Assembly: GCA_963833465.1 (NCBI GenBank) | Contig: CAWHXW010000004.1 | Location: 62,001-126,000, forward strand | DNA from: Fen-1298 sp963833465 | Lineage (GTDB): Bacteria > Bacteroidota > Ignavibacteria > UBA10030 | Reading direction: 5' to 3' | DNA length: 64,000 nucleotides | Shown: one piece after another, positions 59,887 through 64,000 of the stretch | Layout of the letters: the number at the start of each line of letters is the position of its first letter | Position numbering within the stretch: position 1 is the first letter of the stretch | The notes under the pieces: generated by a model | Databases searched by the model: none | What the model was told of the DNA's origin: nothing | What the model saw: only the letters and a program-made list of their open reading frames with translations | Program-made: the position numbers and the translations under genes

Positions 59887-59915
59887 ATAATACACTTTTT
59901 CGCTCTCTGTGTCAA
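59887..59915 (-). promoter_or_regulatory. Consensus sigma-70 promoter of the pilC-to-giant-lipoprotein operon
   Basis: Minus-strand -35 TTGACA (59910-59915), 17-base spacer and -10 TATTAT (59887-59892). The -35 box is perfect. The start site would be about 45 bases before the pilC ATG at 59835. Confidence 0.75.
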
Positions 59916-60389
59916 GAACCGATGCCTTTTCCAATTACAAAAAAACTGCCCTTAATTGAAACGAGATTTTACTGCTTGATTTCAGAATAGTATTCCCGTT
60001 CAAACTTTGGAATTAAATTAATATCAATAAAAAAACTAAAAACATGCTTTTACAATATGGTTTGCGGGAAAAACAAATGAATAATTTTAGGATTTTTTTC
60101 TATGCGTGAGGAATACAATTGAGTCCATTTTTTCGATGTCTGACTCAGATTTTCAGTTCAGGTTTTCATATTTCTATCAATTCTTTTTGCCCATCCTTTT
60201 ACAATGCTAATTATTATGAAATCATAATTAGCATGGCAAGCCATCTGATAAAAATAAATTTTAAGTTTTTAAGCAGAATACTTAGCGGTTGGTTATAATA
60301 AATTCAAACTAATTTGATTGCCTTGTCTGCTCTAAGATGTGTCAGCTCGAATCAATTAACAGTTTTTTTAGAAAACATAACAATTAATA
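59916..60389. other. Non-coding stretch between the pil operon and the PUR gene
   Basis: No gene-like frame is seen. The region is AT-rich and holds one long inverted repeat (60204-60234) and, at its right end, the hairpin after the PUR-repeat gene. Confidence 0.6.
60204..60234. repeat. Perfect 11-bp inverted repeat
   Basis: Arms ATGCTAATTAT (60204-60214) and ATAATTAGCAT (60224-60234) flank nine bases. It has no U-tract. It could be an operator or a processed-RNA hairpin upstream of the pil promoter; function unknown. Confidence 0.4.
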
Positions 60390-60420
60390 CTGCGCCGAGA
60401 ATAATTTATTCTCAGCGCAG
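60390..60420 (-). terminator. Strong hairpin after the PUR-repeat gene
   Basis: A near-perfect long stem CTGCGC-GAGAATAA paired with TTATTCTC-GCGCAG, 30 bases past the stop codon. No immediate T-run on the minus strand, so it may be an mRNA-end or stability hairpin more than a classic terminator. Confidence 0.5.
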
Positions 60421-60449
60421 GAACATTAGAAGGCACAGCTTACTGAGAG

Positions 60450-60884
60450 CTATTTCAGATGTTCAATAGCTTCATCTATTGCACCAACAAAATCATTTGC
60501 AGCATTATCAAATACTGTTATGCTTCGTCTCGACAATTTCGTCGGATCTTCTTTAGACGGTTGACTTTCCGTGATCGACACGTAGCGCGATTTGTTCTTT
60601 GCTTCTTTTACATCTAAAAAATAGTTAATCTTGCCAGATTTTATTTTTTTTGTAAATTCACCTGCGCCATTCAAAATAGTGTTTGCCTCTTTCAACGCCC
60701 TGACGAATTCATCTGCTGCACTGCTGAAAACAATCAAACTGCGCTTAGTAAATTTTTTATCTCCCTCCTTAGCCGGCTGACTTGCAGTAACAGTGAGATA
60801 TTTCTTAGTGTTCTTTGCCTCTTTCACATCCATGAAATAGGTCGTAGATCCTGCTTTTAGCATTTTACTGAATAGTGCGTCCAT
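60450..60884 (-). CDS. Tandem PUR-repeat (DUF3276-type) nucleic-acid-binding protein
   Basis: A 144-residue protein made of two similar halves: residues about 5-68 (TTYFMDVKEAKNTKKYLTVT, SQPAKEGDKKFTKRSLIVF) and about 75-143 (INYFLDVKEAKNKSRYVSIT, SQPSKEDPTKLSRRSITVF). Each half is one bacterial PUR repeat, the fold of Pur-alpha and of Borrelia BpuR, which binds single-stranded DNA and RNA. Bacterial members usually carry one repeat and dimerise; here two repeats in one chain would make an intramolecular PUR domain. Gene is monocistronic, between the pil operon and groEL. Confidence 0.85.
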   Translation of the reverse strand: MDALFSKMLKAGSTTYFMDVKEAKNTKKYLTVTASQPAKEGDKKFTKRSLIVFSSAADEFVRALKEANTILNGAGEFTKKIKSGKINYFLDVKEAKNKSRYVSITESQPSKEDPTKLSRRSITVFDNAANDFVGAIDEAIEHLK

Positions 60885-61204
60885 AAAGTTACTCCCGATT
60901 TGATATTATTGAAATGTGAATTAGTAAAACGTAATTAAAGAATTAATACAGCACGTTCGATTCATTCAGTAGGATAAAGTACTAATACCCATATCAATTA
61001 AAAGGCAACACAAAATTTAAATAAACATATTAAAAAGGGACTGCTTTAGTAGAATCACCCTGAAAAAAACTAAGACTTTTTAAATGGAATGTCAAGAATA
61101 AAAATGCCTCTCAGACCTTGCGGTCGAAAGGCATCTAATTTAAATCCGAAATAATTTTAATCAGAAATTAAAAGAACATTTTTTTCTTTTAATTTTTGAT
61201 TTGG
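60885..61204. other. Intergenic region between groEL and the PUR gene
   Basis: Contains the groEL terminator (61100-61134) and about 200 AT-rich bases that must hold the PUR-gene promoter, for which I see no convincing -35/-10 pair. No gene. Confidence 0.6.
61100..61134 (-). terminator. Rho-independent terminator of groES-groEL
   Basis: Outer stem ATGCCT (61104-61109)/AGGCAT (61129-61134) and inner stem GACC/GGTC around TTGC, followed on the minus strand by TTTTTATTC. Confidence 0.85.
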
Positions 61205-62851
61205 TTAATACATATCTCCACCCATACCGCCCATACCGCCAGGAGGCATCGGAGGCATTGCTTCTTTTTTCTCCGGTTTCTCTACTATTGTTGCTTCTGT
61301 TGTTAAAAGCAAGCCGGCAACGCTTGATGCATTTTCGATTGCAATGCGGGCTACTTTAGTCGGATCGATAACACCGGACTTAACAAGGTTCTCATACTGT
61401 TCTGTCTGTGCGTTAAAACCGTAGTCGTCTTTGCCATTCTTTACTTCGTTCACAACAACAGCGCCATCGTGACCGGAGTTAGCGGCAATTTGACGAAGCG
61501 GCTCTTCCAACACGCGGCGAATAATATTTACGCCCGTCTTCTGGTCGAGATTGTCTGTCTTAACTTCATCGAGCTTCTTAATACAGCGAAGGTACGCAAC
61601 GCCGCCGCCGGGGATGATACCTTCCTCGACCGCTGCACGTGTGGCATGAAGAGCGTCTTCAACACGCGCCTTCTTTTCCTTCATTTCCACTTCTGTCGAT
61701 GCACCAATTTTAAGTAAGGCAACACCGCCGGAGAGTTTTGCGAGACGCTCTTGCAGTTTTTCTTTGTCGTAATCGGATGTGGTTTTATCAATCTGCTGTT
61801 TGATCTCATTGATGCGCTTCTTGATATCATCTTTCTTGCCAGCGCCTTGCACAATTGTTGTATTGTCTTTATCAATTGTGACACGGTCGGCAGTTCCAAG
61901 ATATGCAAGCGTTGTATTTTCAAGTTTAAAGCCCATCTCTTCGGAAATAACTTGGCCACCTGTAAGCACTGCAATATCTTCCAGCATTGCTTTTCGACGA
62001 TCACCAAAGCCAGGAGCTTTCACTGCACAAATGCGAAGTGTGCCACGCAATTTGTTCACAACGAGTGTAGCAAGCGCCTCGCCTTCGACTTCTTCCGAGA
62101 TGATGAGCAAGCTCTTGCCAGCTTGAGCAATTTTTTCCAATATCGGTAAAAGATCTTTCATGGCGCTAATTTTTTTGTCATGAATAAGGATATATGGATT
62201 TTCGAGAATGGTTTCCATTCTATCTGCATCAGTCACAAAATATGGCGAAAGATACCCGCGGTCGAACTGCATTCCTTCGACGACTTCTAATGTTGTTTCC
62301 GTGCCTTTTGCTTCTTCAACGGTTATAACTCCGTCTTTGCCTACTTTTTCCATAGCATTAGCAATCAAATCACCAATTGCGCGATCATTATTTGCGGAGA
62401 TAGAACCGACTTGTGCAATCTTTTCCTTGTCGTCACCAACAGTCTTGCTGATTTCTTTGAGGCCCTCGACAACTTTCTTTACAGCGAGATCGATTCCACG
62501 TTTTAAATCCATTGGGTTCGCACCTGCAGTTACATTCTTCAATCCTTCGCGCACAATTGCTTGTGCAAGAATTGTCGCTGTGGTAGTTCCGTCTCCGGCT
62601 ACGTCAGATGTCTTAGAAGCAACTTCGCGAACCATCTGTGCTCCCATATTTTCGATTGGATCAGAAAGTTCTATTTCTTTTGCAACCGTCACACCGTCTT
62701 TTGTAATAGTTGGCGCACCAAATTTTTTATCAATAACAACATTGCGTCCCTTGGGACCGAGCGTCACCTTTACTGCATTTGCGAGTTGATCAACACCTTT
62801 TTTTAAAGCGGCGCGCGCTTCTGTATCATAATTAATTAATTTCGATGCCAT
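61205..62851 (-). CDS. groEL: 60 kDa chaperonin GroEL
   Basis: A 548-residue class I chaperonin of standard length. TLGPKGRNVVIDKKFGAPTI, ATP-site GDGTTTATILAQ and the GIIPGGGVAYLR motif are present, and the C-terminus ends in the usual Gly-Gly-Met repeats (GGMGGMGGDMY). It folds proteins in a cage closed by GroES. It follows groES by 19 bases with a Shine-Dalgarno sequence (AAGGAG) and shares the CIRCE-controlled promoter. Confidence 0.98.
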   Translation of the reverse strand: MASKLINYDTEARAALKKGVDQLANAVKVTLGPKGRNVVIDKKFGAPTITKDGVTVAKEIELSDPIENMGAQMVREVASKTSDVAGDGTTTATILAQAIVREGLKNVTAGANPMDLKRGIDLAVKKVVEGLKEISKTVGDDKEKIAQVGSISANNDRAIGDLIANAMEKVGKDGVITVEEAKGTETTLEVVEGMQFDRGYLSPYFVTDADRMETILENPYILIHDKKISAMKDLLPILEKIAQAGKSLLIISEEVEGEALATLVVNKLRGTLRICAVKAPGFGDRRKAMLEDIAVLTGGQVISEEMGFKLENTTLAYLGTADRVTIDKDNTTIVQGAGKKDDIKKRINEIKQQIDKTTSDYDKEKLQERLAKLSGGVALLKIGASTEVEMKEKKARVEDALHATRAAVEEGIIPGGGVAYLRCIKKLDEVKTDNLDQKTGVNIIRRVLEEPLRQIAANSGHDGAVVVNEVKNGKDDYGFNAQTEQYENLVKSGVIDPTKVARIAIENASSVAGLLLTTEATIVEKPEKKEAMPPMPPGGMGGMGGDMY

Positions 62852-62870
62852 ATTCTTTTTCTCCTTTTAC

Positions 62871-63161
62871 TTACTTTGGCATAATGGCAAAGATATCACT
62901 TTCGCGCATAAGCAAAAGTTCTTCACCTTCAATAGTGACTTCAGTTCCGGAATACTTTCCGTATAGAACTTTATTGCCGACTTTTACTTCCATCGGGATA
63001 GCTTTTCCATCATCAGAAATTTTTCCCGGTCCGACAGCAATTACTTCGCCCCAAACTGGTTTTTCTTTTGCAGTATCTGGGACAATAATACCGCCTTTTG
63101 TCATTTCTTCGGCTTTAGACGGCTTAACAACAACGCGATCTGCCAATGGTTTGAGCATCAT
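62871..63161 (-). CDS. groES: 10 kDa co-chaperonin GroES
   Basis: A 96-residue co-chaperonin: LKPLADRVVVKP at the start, the mobile-loop region with MTKGGIIVPDTAKEKP, and GNKVLYGKYSGTEV near the end. There are two consecutive ATG codons; AGGAGG lies about eight bases before the first, so 63161 is used. Heat-shock controlled via CIRCE upstream. Confidence 0.97.
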   Translation of the reverse strand: MMLKPLADRVVVKPSKAEEMTKGGIIVPDTAKEKPVWGEVIAVGPGKISDDGKAIPMEVKVGNKVLYGKYSGTEVTIEGEELLLMRESDIFAIMPK

Positions 63162-63206
63162 ACAAGGCCCTCCTTTTAATTTTATAAATAATGTATAAAA
63201 AATGAA

Positions 63207-63233
63207 TTAGCACTCTAATTCTATGAGTGCTAA
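63207..63233 (-). promoter_or_regulatory. CIRCE operator (HrcA-binding site)
   Basis: Perfect inverted repeat TTAGCACTC-N9-GAGTGCTAA. It overlaps the edge of the groES -10 box, the classic position for repression by HrcA, which is released on heat shock. hrcA itself is not in the window. Confidence 0.97.
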
Positions 63234-63260
63234 TATATTAACAGAAGGCATTAAAGTCAA
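63232..63260 (-). promoter_or_regulatory. Promoter of groES-groEL
   Basis: Minus-strand -35 TTGACT (63255-63260), 17-base spacer, -10 TATATT (63232-63237), directly upstream of and touching the CIRCE operator. Confidence 0.85.
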
Positions 63261-63275
63261 GAGAAATTTGATTTT

Positions 63276-63830
63276 TTAAGATTTGTACATTCGATTTAAG
63301 AAGAAATGCCCAGCTATTTGATCAATAAATACGAGTAGAATGATGGCAAATAATGAATAAACGATAATGCGAATTTGAGACGAAGTCGCGGCTTGAACCA
63401 ATAATCTTGCTGTGAAATATGTACTAATTTGATTACTGCCGTCATTTATAATTTTAATGAACTCTGGATAATGTTTAATTTGCACCTGTGTACCATTTTG
63501 AAAAGAACCGATTTGTGCAACCGAAAACACATATCCTAAGAAGGCGAGGATTAATGCCATTGCAAAAATATTACCCAAATTGCGAAGTATCCATTCATAC
63601 AATATTTTCTTTTTAGTGGGGATAATAGCACTGAGAATATTCCTTTCAAAATTATCTGAAGGATTGATAAGCTCCATCTTCCGCGATAATTCTAATATCG
63701 ATTGCTGTAACTCAATTTCTCGGTGGCAATGTTTGCATAATTTGTAATGATTCAAATATTCTATTATTTCGTTTTGTTTTAAATCTCCATCTGCAATTCT
63801 ACAGATGATCTCGAAAGAAAGATGTTCCAT
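63276..63830 (-). CDS. Membrane anti-sigma factor with zinc-finger motif
   Basis: A 184-residue protein with an N-terminal anti-sigma zinc motif HxxxCxxC (His28, Cys32, Cys35 in HYKLCKHC) and two hydrophobic helices, about IFAMALILAFLGYVFSVA and IIVYSLFAIILLVFIDQI, separated by some 50 periplasmic residues. It lies 14 bases after an ECF sigma factor, so it should bind and silence that sigma. Most anti-sigma factors of this class have one helix and a C-terminal sensor; here a second helix closes the protein and little remains after it. Confidence 0.8.
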   Translation of the reverse strand: MEHLSFEIICRIADGDLKQNEIIEYLNHYKLCKHCHREIELQQSILELSRKMELINPSDNFERNILSAIIPTKKKILYEWILRNLGNIFAMALILAFLGYVFSVAQIGSFQNGTQVQIKHYPEFIKIINDGSNQISTYFTARLLVQAATSSQIRIIVYSLFAIILLVFIDQIAGHFFLNRMYKS

Positions 63831-63844
63831 TGTTTATATCCTTT

Positions 63845-64000
63845 TTATTCCTTTACTACGAGAGAATGTTCCATTCTCTTTACGATTGCCTCGCGCAAAA
63901 TAACACGTGCCCGAAAGAGTCTTGCCTTTACTGTTCCAAGAGGCAATCCTGTCACTTGAACGATTTCTTCATAACTCAATTCTTGTACAGCAAATAATGT
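63845..64000 (-). CDS. ECF RNA polymerase sigma factor (C-terminal part)
   Basis: Fifty-one residues before the stop at 63845; the rest lies beyond the window. It shows sigma region 4: ELSYEEIVQVTGLPLGTVKA followed by RLFRARVILRE, the -35-binding helix-turn-helix of ECF sigma factors. It is coupled to the anti-sigma gene by position. Confidence 0.88.
   Translation of the reverse strand, partial: TLFAVQELSYEEIVQVTGLPLGTVKARLFRARVILREAIVKRMEHSLVVKE

Overview
The window reads as chromosomal DNA of a Gram-negative, AT-rich bacterium of the Bacteroidota/Chlorobiota side of the tree, most likely Ignavibacteria-like. The evidence is a fused LpxC-FabZ lipid A enzyme, BamA with two Skp/OmpH chaperones, a DUF5683 protein, a PUR-repeat (DUF3276-type) nucleic-acid-binding protein and the cmk-ispH-rpsA order. 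The taxon is inferred from gene content, not from a marker-gene search.

Layout. 1-9.2 kb (minus): glgB (3' end off the window), nadD, two glycosyltransferases, trpF, a CorC-type CBS protein, truA, a DUF5683 protein, mtaB. 9.3-12.8 kb (minus): cmk-ispH-rpsA behind a good sigma-70-type promoter. 12.9-19.6 kb (minus): mutS, dinB, a YkgJ/DUF3109-type Cys protein, a SpoIIE/RsbU-type phosphatase and a HerA-like ATPase. 19.7-29.9 kb (minus): an envelope block uppS-bamA-ompH-ompH-lpxD-lpxC/fabZ-lpxA, continuing into lplA-type ligase, panB and surE. 30.1-37.8 kb (plus): clpC, an RluE-type pseudouridine synthase, an alpha/beta hydrolase, hemB and hemL. 38.0-59.8 kb (minus): one long run pilC-pilB-pilT-pilM/N fusion-pilO-secretin, followed directly by a giant Ig-like-repeat lipoprotein of about 4,350 residues. 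60.4-64 kb (minus): a tandem PUR-repeat protein, groES-groEL under a perfect CIRCE operator, an anti-sigma factor and the end of an ECF sigma factor.

The most distinctive region is the type IV pilus/type II secretion-like operon ending in the giant lipoprotein. It has its own strong promoter at 59887-59915. The lipoprotein contains about 12 super-repeats of roughly 345 residues. Its centre is an array of almost three copies of a 2,074-bp unit with no difference I can see, apart from one base.

A second theme is sequence quality or mutation. Five genes (cmk, the phosphatase, the DUF3109-type gene, pilT and the giant lipoprotein) are interrupted by single-base insertions. Every one is +1, every one is an extra C:G in a CC/GG run, and three independent loci share the heptamer CAGTACC. 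One of three otherwise identical repeat units lacks the extra base. I read these mainly as systematic sequence errors or a mutational hotspot, because an essential gene (cmk) is hit and correcting each base restores a normal-length reading frame.
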